Both the position numbers and the translations under genes were made by a program. The notes beneath the pieces were generated by a model that was not told the DNA's origin, did no database searches, and saw only the letters and a program-made list of their open reading frames with translations. From Lytechinus pictus (lineage: Eukaryota; Echinodermata; Echinoidea; Temnopleuroida; Toxopneustidae), in assembly GCF_037042905.1 (NCBI RefSeq), contig NC_087259.1, forward strand, positions 23,546,501 to 23,610,500: DNA of 64,000 nucleotides, read 5' to 3'. Of this stretch, positions 1 through 13,588 are shown one piece after another (position 1 is the stretch's first letter; every line of letters begins with the position of its first letter).

Positions 1-1348
1 GCTAAGAAATCTTCCACAGAACTTTGAAAATCTATGTCAAAGTCACATTTTACACCAATGATATGCCCTTCTACAGTCCATATTACTAAAATTTGGTGTA
101 AACTGATTATTTGCAAGCATTAAAAAGAGGAATTATGACCTCTCTTTTGACTCAAATAGACCGATTTCCAAATGTATTAATACACATAAAAACACATAGG
201 TGAGTACATCACAGTCCCACATGTGCATTTGTATGTATGTTGATACTTGGTTTCTTTTGAAGCTGTGTCTTTTCTAGCCAAAAATAAGCAAACAGTTTCT
301 TTCTTGTTTATAAATGACTTCTTAAACCACTCTTCAGAAAGAAAATACTTTGGGAAGGCATTTCATTGATATGAAATGTGAATTTTTCAAACATTTTAGC
401 AAACAAAGTGAAGGACTTTTCTCACACTTTTTTTCCAGATATAACTTTTGCCGTTTTCTTATTTTTTTTTTTTTTTTTTGACAGTGGTTAAACCATATAC
501 CCCTTCCCATTGAATATGCCTGATTAAAGAATGTGTTTCTACTGAAAAAAAAAAAATTGTCTAAAAATAGGATTTTTGGGGTGAAATAATAGGATTTTTG
601 GGGTGAAATAATAGGATTTTTGGTCAAGTGTGGTTGGCAGCTCTGACCCTAATATCATGTAAACAACCTATTTATGTAGCATTTGAATTTGTTTCACTGG
701 TTGAAATGCAAGTGTCCATATGTTATATATTAATTAGCAGATCAGTCCATTATATTTGTCTTTTCTAGCAATAAATGATGCATACTATTCCATTTTCTGA
801 CAACTAAAATACTAATATAAACTGTGTAATAATTCATTCTTACTTTGCTTCAAAATCCAGATACTTTGAGAAAAACAGCATTCCTGGATAATTATCTTAT
901 TATGAAGAATAATCACTTTGTCAAAGTTGCTTTAAAGTAGGTAAAAGCTCCACATTTGTAAATAAACCTTCGGCGCATTTACTATCCTTGTTTAGAAATT
1001 ACTAATGTACAGTGTACATATATATATATTACATGTAAAGGATTATATTGTCATGATCCTGTGTAAGAAATATGCCTTCCTATTGTTCTACATGTATATG
1101 ATCATGTATTTATGACAAATGGTTGTAAACAACAGTTCTTTAAATGGTTTTTCGTTAATGGTAATAAATTCATAACAGGGAACCTACAGTAAATGAAGGT
1201 TAATTCATTCTGACTTCTTAATGACTCATCATCTTTTATCCAGACTTTCCCTCATGGTATACATGATTGGTTTATTTTCACTTGGTCTACTAACCTACAA
1301 GCAGTTGGTCTTCTCAGCTAGTAATATAACACATGGGCTAAACCCATT
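1..1348. other. Upstream non-coding DNA
   Basis: AT-rich sequence with poly-T/poly-A runs (461-479, 545-556) and a short direct repeat of aggatttttggggtgaaata at about 570-615. No gene is supported. Confidence 0.5.
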
Positions 1349-1651
1349 GGCCCGTATTCTGAAGTCGGGTTTAAGTTAAACTCTGGTTTTAAGTTGTGGT
1401 TTAACTATGGAAAGCCAGTTGTTACATAAACCTATAACAGTAGAGGTTCAATGTATCAGCTCATAAAATATTATTAACTGCCTGGGAAGGATAAGTATGA
1501 CAGTTGTCTTGACCATTGAAGAAATTAGTAAAGAGCACAGTAAACATGAGAAGCATTCACTGTAAACAAAATATTGAACCGTTTGGCTTCCCATAATTTT
1601 AGCACAGAGTTAGACCATGGTCTAAGTTAAACCCTACTCCAGAATACGGCC
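1349..1651. mobile_element. MITE, ggcccgtattctg type
   Basis: The left end ggcccgtattctgaagtcgg is mirrored by ctactccagaatacggcc at the right. Both ends go on into related tttaagttaaac words. Confidence 0.75.
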
Positions 1652-2102
1652 ATTTGGTCTACGGTCGTTGGTAGTATAATGTGTAATTTAGTCTAATGCT
1701 GAATTGGTCTGATTTTAGTTTGCTTTGTAGAATGAATATTTGGTTTATTAACAGTTCATTCAGCCATATGGACTAAGTTATGTTATTAAACCAAGCAGAT
1801 ATTAGACAAAATGGTTGTACCATAACTGGAAATTGGTAATTTGGCTAAATGTCAATATATGAGCTGGTTGTAGACAAACTAGGATTAGACCATGTTGGAT
1901 GAGACTTAACAGAAACTAGAAAGTAGACTAAACGATCATTGACCAACTGGCAATTTACTGTATACATTTACGTACTTGTCTTAAAAGACTTTACATGTTA
2001 CATAACACTGATTTTTAATTGGTTTAAATAAAAGAAGAAAATCTTGAAAGGTCATGTGTGAGCAGCTCCACAGTATTTTTTTTCCCTAAAAAATAATCAT
2101 GA

Positions 2103-2896
2103 TTTAACCCTATCTAGGCCGGGGGGGGGGGGGCCTCGGAGGCCCCCCCCCTCAACGAGTCGTGCGATATTTTCGCCATGCAAAATTTTTTGACCGCGCT
2201 GCTCGCTGACTTTTTACTTCCAAGTCTTGCGCAACTTTTGAGACCAATTTTGCATCATCCGGGTACGCGGTTCCGAAATTACGCAACGTTATGTAAGTGC
2301 ATGTCAGACCAAAAATTGCTCAAAAACGTGATTTCGTGTACAAAGTCAATGTGAATTGTGTTTTCAACCAAAAATCATAAATGTAAGATTATTTTTAGTT
2401 TTGCTGGTCTAAATGTATGTATTTGATGCTGTTTATGATCTTAGAAGAGTCCCCAACAAATTTTATTGAAAAAACAATGAAAAACAAAGGGTCCAAAAAA
2501 CAAAAAAATACATAAGAAATTGCAAAAAACAATATAATACATAAGAAATTGATCTGATATCACCATTTTTTTTTCAAGTAAACTTTCTAAAAACACCACA
2601 AAGAGTTTCTATGCCAAAAATTAGAACATTTGGAGCTTTATTTAGGGAGTTAGAGGAAAAAGTATGATTTCGCATACTAATTACGCATAAATTAGCATAA
2701 TTGCTTAACAAGGATTTGCATAAAATAAATTACTATACAATTTTGTAGATTATATCCCAGACAACCTGCGTGCCAATTTTCGGCACGATCGCGCGGTCGA
2801 CGGCCGAGATCTTAAGGGGGGGGCCTGGGAGGCCCCCCCCCCCCCCCCCCCCGGCCATATGAACTCCCAAAATACCCCGGCCTAGATAGGGTTAAA
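2103..2896. mobile_element. MITE with taaccctatctaggccggg ends
   Basis: The TIRs tttaaccctatctaggccgg and their inverse enclose about 790 bp. Poly-G and poly-C runs lie inside each end. A diverged relative may lie at 60030-60760, which shares cttttaagacaaa..ttgca and catgtcagacc words. Confidence 0.8.
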
Positions 2897-3439
2897 AGTG
2901 ACTTCACACAATTTTAAGCTTTATAGATTCATAGTGATGTAATTGTTTTATGGATTTTTACCAAACCTTCATCCAGATCTTCCTCTTATTTTTTATTAAA
3001 ACCAATTCATTAGGGTGGATTTCGAAGATTTTTCGAAGAATAGAATTTCAATTAGATGCTGTCTTTATAATGTTTTCAAACCCCTTGTCATAACAATGTT
3101 GACTGTTACTAATAATAAATGACTCATGAACATTGCTTATATCTGTTGTTTCTCATCAGTATTGTATATTTAAACTCACTAAATATATCCATATCTTAAA
3201 CAACTGGACTTGGGTATGCCAGAGTGCCCATTGTGCAGAAATAGATGTAGTCAAATGCAAATCCCAAATTCAACATATTTGATCTTTTAACCAATCATGA
3301 GTCTACTTTTTAGACTTACTTTTGATTTTTAGTTGCAAATAAATGCAATGCTTTCTGTAAAAGCCTGTCCTATAAAAAAGCAAAAGGCTTTATGGAATTT
3401 GAAGGAAAAAAAAGACATTACCTACAATACTCTTTACCT

Positions 3440-4141
3440 GGGGCCCGTTTCTTAACACCGTCATTGTCTAACTTCTTGACTACATCAGAGATAATGAGCT
3501 TCTTGTCTGCTAACCATTTCACAAAGCCCTCCTTGCCAAGATCAGGGACAACAACTTGACTAAATATTTATGACACCTTCGAACCTGTCATAACTTCGTA
3601 TTGAAGTAGTGGCATCACGTAGGTAGGCTATGACATGCAAATATGCCTCGAAATTTGAAAATTATAATCTTACATAATCAATTAATAATAGAAGTTAAAA
3701 TAGCATTGCAAAACAAGTGGGTGAGATCATTCAATATTGTAATGCACGGAAACTATAAAAACTGTTTGGTAAAACGGGACAAAACTGATTCATTTTAAAC
3801 TAGTAAAATATTGATTTGATAAAGACTCTGCCACTACAGGCCATCCATATTGGACTTGAATTCTTTGTTTCCAACCCCTTTATTATATGTTTTCCCCAAT
3901 TCATCACAATAATTGTAGTTTTATCATGGTGTGCTTTTTGAAAATTATGCTATTTTGTGTCTAAGGATACATCTCATCCGGCTTCTCATCTGCTCTTTCT
4001 ACCGATTGTATCAATATCAAAGGATTATAGCTTGATTGGGAGCCTTTTGTGCACCGGGTTGAGTAAGATTGGAGCTAAAAAAATCTCAATGGTTAGCCGA
4101 TAAAGATATGACTAACTTGTCCATTTCAGAAACAGGTCCTT
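3440..4141. mobile_element. MITE, gggcccgtttct type
   Basis: The left end gggcccgtttcttaacaccg is mirrored by catttcagaaacaggtcctt at the right, with further matches (tgtctaacttcttgac versus actaacttgtcc). It is imperfect and old. Confidence 0.6.
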
Positions 4142-4400
4142 GAAATCCTGTGAACATAAGGAACATAATCGGAGAGGGGAGACAGAATTTTCTTGCCATA
4201 GATGATCCTATAAAAAGGAGTCACTTCGGATTTTAACAAACGTCCAAGGTCTATGCTGAGAATGAGAAAAATTGTCAAAATTTTCCCCTTATTATTTTGG
4301 GTTGGGGGGGGGGGGGGTTAGCTCATTTGTCACTGGCCACAAGAGATATATAATGTAAAGGGAGAGAGTGATGGAGAGAGAAAATTTATATATATACATA

Positions 4401-4694
4401 GTGGCGGATCCAGGTAGGGGCACATGCCTCCCCCCCCCCCCCCCCCTAGCTTGGAGATTCGATCGAGCCATAACAAAATATTTGTTAGGTGATCAATACG
4501 ACATGCATACACAAGTGAGGACTTTTTTTGGGTTGGCTGGTTGTACAATATTTCTTGACACAAATCACCATTAATTGGGATATTGAACACCTTTTTTTTT
4601 GGGGGGGGGATATGGCTGAATTAATTGTTACATTTTTTCTGTACAAAAATGCCCCTACCCCCTAATTTTTTGGAAAATGCTGGATCTGCCCCTG
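4401..4694. mobile_element. MITE, gtggcggatccagg type
   Basis: The left end gtggcggatccagg is mirrored by ctggatctgcccctg. Poly-C, poly-T and poly-G runs lie between them. Related ends occur at 54702-54885. Confidence 0.6.
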
Positions 4695-5083
4695 ATATAT
4701 ATAGGCAGAGAAAGGAGGGCATGAAATATATTTGGGGAGTAAAAGGGCACATAAATTGAGGGGATCATCAGCTGGGAGAATATGGAGGGGGACGGTAAAT
4801 AGGCCGCCTACGACTGCATGGGGAAAGGAATAAGGATGGGTTTGATATGATGGTGTAAATAGAAAATAATTCTGTCTCTCAGTCGATCACGGGCCCCTTG
4901 TGTGTCAGCTCACTGTATCTTTAATTGCATGGAAATACCCCTGTTAATATGGGAATGGTTAAGTTGGTAATCAGCCCCTCCATCTCGTGCACTGGCGCTG
5001 GCGTACCGGTATAGCATTCATCTAGCTATCGAATTAGCGAACTCTTAACTTCCGGTTATGTTTGAGTCATAGATTCATTCAAA

Positions 5084-5161
5084 ATGGCAGAAACATCGAA
5101 CGTCGATAGATGGATAGAAATTGCGAAACAGTGCAAGTATCTTCCAGAAAATGATTTGAAG
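5084..5161 (+). CDS. PPP6C: PPP6C exon 1 (residues 1-26)
   Basis: Encodes the PP6-type N-terminus ending YLPENDLK. The exon ends AAG before the donor gtacgt, in phase 0. The start ATG follows cattcaaa, a favourable context. Confidence 0.93.
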
Positions 5162-8100
5162 GTACGTATATCGGTCTTTTTGTTGTTTATTTTAAACAGA
5201 TATGCGGTATCCAAGAATTTTGCAGATGTATTTTCTCTGGTTATGTCACTATTTGTGAAGCTGCACCGCGTCTTTGACCATTTCCATCGGCTTGAACCAG
5301 GAGGCATTACTGTTACCTGTGCATGCGATTTTTATGCACTAATATCCAATGTGGTAATCACGATTCTGTGATGCAAACATTCAAATTGCACAGGAACTCT
5401 TCCTCACATTCATTGTGCGACGGTAGTATTGATGGTCATTCCGTGCTTTTTGGGGGTGGGGAACTGGGGTGGTATTCTGAGATCCATTTTATCTCAGATA
5501 AAATAAAATATTTTATCTCCGTTAAAATCAGTGAGATAAAAGGCATACTCGTGATATAGGCCCCGCTCGAGAAAAAAATTGTAATCGATCATACCTCAAT
5601 ATCTAGGTTGCTAACTTCAGCTCACTATAAATATAGGCACTTCAGTCGGGCGGGCGATCGCGCGGACACGGCGCTAGACGTAGATTTTTGCATTGCAGTG
5701 AATGGCGAGCGCCTATCTAACACACACAGTTCGCTCCGCTCGGCACTTTGGCCAGTGACTTACCTCGGCTGTCGCGCAAATTCACTTCCCCGTTTTATCC
5801 GATCTTAAGTACCGGTACATAAACATATTGCCATTGAGTCCCCTGTACAGATCGCGCTAGAAGTAGAACTTCGGTCTCTGTATTTGGTGAGTGAAGCCAA
5901 CGGAGTTCAGCTGAACAACCAACATAACAGAGACCGAAGCTTTTGGTCTAATCTTTGGTAAACATCGGAAATATACAAGACGGAGTCTTACTTACCTTCA
6001 TGCGAGGGAAGGACCTAATATTCAGGTATTTATTTTTCTTTGCTTGAAATCACCTTCTTGTAATCATCGGATCCCTTGTAAACTCGGTCAGTAATAAAAT
6101 TGTATAGGCCTATTTGAGAACATTTTGTGAAATTCTAATCAAATTTGGTCCGTAGAGAGTTTGCGAATATGAGCTTCAGTTTTGAGTGTCATGAGTTGTT
6201 TGTGAATCTGACTCGGCCGATCGAGCAGGGTTGTTTTGAGCGTATACGAACAACTGTGAGTGACGTCATCCCCACTGCGTTGGGCCTGAGCAACCAAAAA
6301 ATTACACGGGGGCGGCGGGCGAATTCGCCCCGGAAAGTCCAAAAAAGAGCCCCGGAAAAGGGCTAAAAACATTCACACGAGGGCGACTGCAAAACTCATA
6401 ATCGCCCCCGTCAACACTGTATATTTATGTAGCATTTCATGCATACGTACGTGATTGCATTTAAATTATACATTATACATTATATTGCATTTAAATGTGT
6501 ACTTGTTTGCATTTGCGTGTGACCGCTTATATTACAATCTTGAGCTGTTTCTTACGCGCACACCAATTGTGCTACAAAATTCCAAACTCATTGCCCGACT
6601 GCAGTTGCGAACATCACGTATATATGTACGTAAATCACCGCGGAGCTGCCCGCAGAGTCACACAAGCAAATACAAGATACAGTGGCACAATAACATTGCT
6701 CATTTCAGCGCACGCGAGTCCATCATAGGATTGTGTCAGCTAAGAGAACTTACCTGTGAATCTCTGTTTAGAATAAATCAGTACATCTTGTTAAAGCAGA
6801 GCCTGCAGCAGAGCAGCCCTGCACTGCTGACCAGCATCCCTTCAATGTGGCACACAGGCACACACACACACACACAAACGCAAAAAAGCCGCGAAATAGC
6901 TCCAGAAATTTTAGCCCTGGAAAGTGGAAAAAGAGCCCTGGAAAATGAAAAAGTAGCCCTGGGAAATTTTTAAGTTTCTCCAAAAAGAGCCCTGGAAAGA
7001 AAAAAAGTAATTTTTTGGTTGGGCCTGAGATTAGTCTTGGTATTCAGACACAGTATGTTTCAGCCGTTGTATATTTTTTTAATTTACGATTTGAGCTCTG
7101 TTAATTATGAAAATCAAATTGTTATTTTGAAAATAATTTTGTAGAATTCGTGTGAAATAAGTATTAAGAGCAAAACTGCAAGTAAACTTCAAGAATTTTG
7201 TTTGATATGTGATTTTTTGTTGGAATGCGTCTGAATGTCTAGGATATGGTATTGTTAATGAAAGTCGTATTTTTGAATGGCACAGAAAGCTCCTTGCATG
7301 AATTTAATTTAGAAATAGGTTTACATACATGAGATGTGTTTCATGAATTTGATATCTGATTTATGGACCTTTGTTATGGTGTTAATTATTAATTTGAAGA
7401 TATTATGAAAAAGTAAGAGAAGACAATAATGAGGCAATTAACAGTGATGATGAGACATTAATAATATGAGACAATAAACATTGAGACAATTATAATTATT
7501 ATGATTATAATGATAACAATTATAATTATAATGATAATAATTATAATTGTAATAATTATTGAGACATCAATTCTAGTATTTATTGACAATAATAATTATT
7601 ACAGTAATCAATATTATAATAAAATAATTGTAATGATAACAATTATAATGATGTACTTTGAATTGTAATAATTACTGAGACAATAATATTAATGAGATAT
7701 CAATAATAATCATTATAATAATACTTATAATTAAAATAAATATAATTGTAGAAACAATTATAATTATAGTAATTATAATTATAGGCCTTATAATTAATGA
7801 GACAATAACTATTATTACAATAATACTAATTATTATAAAATAATTATAATAACAATTATAATGAAAGTAATTATAATTGTAATAATTACTGAGACAGTAA
7901 TATTGAAAGGTCATCAATAATTATTATTATAAAAATTATTATGATTATAAAAATATCATAATTATAATCAAAGGCCTTAAAATTATTGAGACAATAATAA
8001 CTATTATTACAATAATAATAATTATAATGATAACAATTGTAATGAAAGTAATTGTACTTGTAATAATTACTGAGACAGTAATATTGATAAGTCATCAATA

Positions 8101-11100
8101 ATTATTATTATTATAAAAATTATTATAATTATAATCATAAAAATAATCATAATTATAATTATAGGCCTTATAATTATTGAGACAATAATAATTATTATTT
8201 CAATAATAATTATTATTATGAAATAATTATAACAATAATTACTATGATAGTAATTATAATTGTAATAATTATTTAGAAAATAATATTAATGAAACAAAAA
8301 TAATTATCATAATAATAATTATTATAATTATAATACCAATTGGGACAATAATGAAACGATGAGACAATAATAATATCAACAATTTTATTGAGACCATAAT
8401 AACAAGACAATGTTGAATGAGATAATAGACAATTGAAATCAATCTGTTTTAATTTTTTTTTAGAAATCCTAAGATTATTATTTTAATTCTCTTTCTTTGA
8501 TTACAAATTATATTCATTGAAAACTTAATTTCTAATGTTCAAGCAAAGAAAAGCAATATCAAGTCATGTTTACCCTGTGCACAAACCTACCACATGGCAA
8601 TTACCCCCGAAATAGGGTTAGGTTAGGTGTAGATTTTTGGATAGGGGTACAGTGTAGTTGTCCGGGGGGGGGGGGGGGTAATTGTCCAGGGTGGGGGTGG
8701 GGGAGGGGAATTGTCCGAGGGTGGGGGGTGGGGGGTTATCGTCCAGGGGTAGTTGCCCTTGAACCAAAGAAATCATATGCCAATATGTCAAATCAATCTG
8801 AGTACTTTAAGATTTAAATAAAAAGCTTGTAGTACAATTCCCCATAAGCTATGTATTATAAATGTGCCATGCCCAAAACAAAGAGAATAATAAGATTTCG
8901 CAATCTTCTTTTGTCCACAAAAAGGCCTGTTTTTTCATCACAAAGATGACAATAACTCGACTTTTAGATATCGGAATTTGAAAATTCAAACAGATTTGTG
9001 AATCGTAGATATTGAGCCTCATTGTGAGCCCATCAAATATGCTGGAACGGCCTTTCCTAATTTTCACCTGAAGTGCCTACTATATAATTATACTCGTGAT
9101 ATAGGCCCCGCTGCTGTGTTGAATGGCTCAGAATGTCCGTTCGCGGGGCCTGTTTCACGAGTATAATACTATAATCGTTATATAGGCCCCGCACTACGGC
9201 ACTTCAGGCACTCCAACACAGTAGCGGGGCCTATATCACGAGTATATTATTATGCTTGCATCTAAATTACTTGCATCCTAAGATAATCGCGAAACTGGCC
9301 CCGTCCTATGCGCTTTTCCCAGCATTCGCACGTGCGTGGGGCTCGGATGACGGCTATTAGTATACTCATTATCGAGGCCCCTTGCACTGTTATATCATGG
9401 AAAATAACGTGGTCGTGGGGCTTGTTTCCCCAGCTGGTGAGAATTATCATGGTCGGCGCTGGAGTGGGGCGGGGGGGGGGGGCCTCCAATTTATTTTCCA
9501 AATAAACAAGGAGAGAGAATAATAAAATGTGTATGTATTTACTTCTTCAGAAATTTATTTGTCGATTTACTTATATATCAATACAGTTATTAACTTATTT
9601 ATTTATTTATTTATCAATCTATTTATATTGATTAATTATTGTATTTTATTCATTTAATTTATTTGTTTTCAGTTTTTTTTCTTTTGTGATATAGAGATTC
9701 AGAGGTATCATTTATTTCAATCTATTTTAAATGATTGATTAATCATTTAATTTATTTGTTTTCAGTTTTTTTTTTCTTTTGTGAGATAGAGAGTAAGAGG
9801 TATCATTCGTTTTTAATTATTTTTATGTGTGGAAGTTCACTTATTTCAATCTATTTCAATTGATTAATTAATGTATTTAAATATTGATTAATTAATGTAT
9901 TTATATTTATTCATTAATCATTTAATTTATTTGTTTTCAGTTTTTTTGTAATGTCCAATGCGCTTGTCCCAGCCTTATTCGCCGTGTGTGGGGCTCAGAT
10001 GACAGCTATTAGTATACTCGTTATCGAGGCCCCTTACACTTGTTATATCATGGAAAATAGCGTGGTCGTGGGTCTTGATTCCCCGGTAAGTGATATCATG
10101 CGCGGCGCTGTAGGGGCCCGGGGGGCTCCAATTTATTTTTAAAAAAACAAGGGGAATAATAAAGAAGTGAGTATAAAAACTCTGCATGACAATGGAGTAG
10201 GATCCATATGGGCGACTTGTTTTAGGCATGATGTTATCCTTCCAGTTTTCAGAGAAAAATCAACCAGGCCCCTCTCAACCTGACGCCGCCCTCGTGTTGC
10301 TAATATTTTGCTTTTAAAGATCTGCTCTCTGAATAACTTTTGATAAATCCGTGAATGATTCATTCATTTGCTAATTTTTTTGGAGTGTTTTCGATGTAAC
10401 GTTAGGCCTATATATAGTTATTTTTGTTCCATTATCCATCGTAATTTGTATTTGCTAGTTATTTGATAACCTCGTTTTATTCAGCATTTCATTTGAATTA
10501 TTTTTTTGCGGGGAGGGAGGTGTCATTAATAATTAAATTATATAGTTCTTGTATAATTTCCCCCAATCTTTCACTTGACGTACTGCTGCGAATGAATCCA
10601 TTTATTCATTCATGTATCATAATCTATATTTATAATCACCTGGATGTAAGAAGTCAATATACATTTTTTTCAAATCGGCTTTCTGCTCTTATTCAATATT
10701 GAATCATTCATCTGGCTTCCTGCGTATTATCAATTTGTATTTTTTTCATTCCTTTCATAAATCCCCCCCCCCCCCCCCCCCCGCTTCCCCACTTTTCATT
10801 CATTTAAGTTCAGAAAAGAAAACGAATAGGCATATTCATTCGGGGAAAATGTATTAATTTTCTTTTGGTCAATTTTATTATTGCTTGAGGGATATCTACA
10901 CTATAATTAACTTAATCTATATTTTACTGAGACTTATCCCCCTCCCGGCCCCCACAATTGGGGATAGGCCTATCATTATCTATATTATCTAAGTACGTTT
11001 TCTCTTTTACCTAAATATCAATTTATTAATCTTTTATTTTTTTTAAAAGCTTACTATAATACCGTTCATTGATATCCCAGTATTTCTTCAGCTAATTAAC

Positions 11101-13553
11101 CTATCAACTTAAATTATTTTCTCATCCTGCTTTCATTTAATCAATCCACTTGAAGATTGTTTGTAACTGTATTTGATGGCATGGTTTTAAAAATGATGGA
11201 TTTCGATTGTTTGCTGGTATACATGGTAGTAGGCCTAAAATAACGGCATATCGCATCAAGAAATTATAAAATAAAAAAAATTATTGATCGATCCTCATTT
11301 CATTAATTCACCATCCAAATATTGCATTTTTTTTCTTCGCCTATATCATGTATATGGTATTCATTTATTTACTCATTCATACACCCTCGCCCCCGATTTT
11401 ATTAAAAGATTTAATAATTTCGGAAAAGTGTCTCAATGTGTTCTTATAATTTATTTTCATGCACGAATTATTCTACTATTTCCTTATCTGTGATATTTTT
11501 ATTTCAGGAGTTTAATGTGTCCCCCAGATTTCGTAGCGGGGGGGGGGGGAGCGCAAATTTGAGAAGACAGTTGGTGGCGCATAGGTCTGTCTGGTTGAAT
11601 ACGTCAGAAAAAAATATACACACAGGTACGGGTTCAGTATTTTTAAAGGGGCAGGGGTACAGCCGTACAGGCCGGTTGGACACATTGCCATTCATGAAAT
11701 CCCTGGTTGGCCACTCAAAGAGGAAAAGGTAAGTGTTTTTTTTTGTTTGGGGGGGGAGGGCGTTGTGATATGGAAGTTTATGTACATTTTACTTTAATAT
11801 TTACCAACAAGATAGGCCTACCATGACTATACGGCCGAACTAAACGAGACCGCTAACTGTGAAAAAAAATTAATTATAATCCATGTGTTAAAAGCTATGA
11901 ATGGAGCACACTTTAATAGTACTTATTAACCCCAAACAACAAACGTTTATTTAATATTTTAATTACTGAACTGAAAATGGTAAAAGGACTTCACAGTGAC
12001 GCATGAACAGGATATGAAAGAGGAGCGCGAGCTGATTTTTTTTTTCACACTTGAAAATAGGATGCGAATGCAATCGAAGTTCGAGATGAATTTTGTTGAT
12101 ATATATCGACACGAAAAGGTTATGTTTTTAAACACTGCTGACATGTAGTAGTGAGAGAGGGGGGGGGCATCTTGTTCAACACTTAACTTTCCTTGTTGAA
12201 TTTGATCCATTACAAAGGATAATAATGCATTTTAAATGATTTTAGTATAATTGACGTTTTCCTTGAACCGTTGTGTTCTTTGAATTGATGGGAGCATAAA
12301 ATTATAGGTCTATAATCGATTGTAATTCTTTTTTATTTGGGAGCAATAATTTTTACCAAAATCCCCATCATCTTGGAGTGTAATGTTTTTTCTTCTTTTT
12401 GCCATTTTTTCAAACAAAACCCACAGCACCCCCTACTAAAAGTCGTTCCCAGTGCCCTGCTTGATCGTTTATCGAACATGATTTGCGTGGATATTTTTTT
12501 TTATTTCTCTATATTTGAGATTTACATAATTCTTGATTTAATAATCAGATCATGCTTCATAAATTTCTTTGTTTGTAAAATTATATTTCTTGAAGACGAA
12601 ATGATATCACTGTTGTGTTTAAGTGACATTATTTTGTTACCTTGTCAGTTTCGTCTAATAGTTTCTGGAGGGTAAGAAATTAGCTTTATTTGATTAGCAT
12701 TATATTTAGGATATATAACCAAAATGATATTGCTTGGTCATGTTGGATTCATCTGTAAATATCAATATTTGACATCGATTTACATGTAGTTTAATTACCA
12801 CTAACATAGTACCCTGTTGCTAGGCGACATCCAACAATTCTATAGGCGCTGTTTTTCATGCAGTTGCATCATACATACTTAGTTGACAGTGAGGTTACGA
12901 ATCGTGGCATGTTCTGATATTTTTTTTATATATATATAAAAACACAAATTTAGAATGAGAAATCAGATAAAGCACAAAAGTTTTTCTAATTTATTTTTTC
13001 TGTTTTTTTTATATACAAAAACCAAATCAGAACACGTTATTCTCGTTGTGATTTCGTTTTTGTGTTTTCAAAAACCCCAAACTAAGGGGCTGATTTTCGT
13101 TTTCGCTTCTTCATGATTGGAACAGAAAAACAAATTATTCATTAGTACCTTAATTGTGCAGGTTACTGGGCAGGTGATAGTGACATTACAATTGATCTTA
13201 GCAAGTCATTCATTACATTAATAAGTAGAATACAATTTAATATAATAAACACTAATTAAAGTGTGAGAATGGAAATATTTGATTAGAGAATAGCGAACTT
13301 CTTAACCAAAATGCGTGGCAATTAAAAAAATATTTTTTCAGCAAACCTTTAAGAATATTTTTTCTAGTTTCTGCTTTAATTATCATCAACTTTACGTCAG
13401 GGTATACTGCCCCCTCTCGGGGTAGGCCTATCGTGTCAATTCATAGACATTTTTTCCCAACACAGCACAAACATGAACGAATAAATGAATAAACCCGGAA
13501 ATGAATAAGTGAAGCAATACGAAGGAGAACTTTAAATAGTAATGTATTAGGCC

Positions 13554-13588
<35 letters not shown>

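Larger units (their letters stand above)
5634..9079. mobile_element. TIR element of 3.4 kb nested in foldback arm
   Basis: The ends taggcacttcag and ctgaagtgccta are exact 12-bp inverted repeats. The matching arm on the right (15785-15800) lacks this stretch, which defines the insertion. Flanks ctataaat and ctatataat are similar and may be a degraded target duplication. It contains the hAT-type MITE and an AT-rich satellite, and no supported gene. Confidence 0.6.

Noticed and set aside
7672-8098. Hydrophobic open frames in the AT satellite
   Set aside because: Low-complexity Ile/Tyr/Asn translations of taa/att repeats, not proteins.
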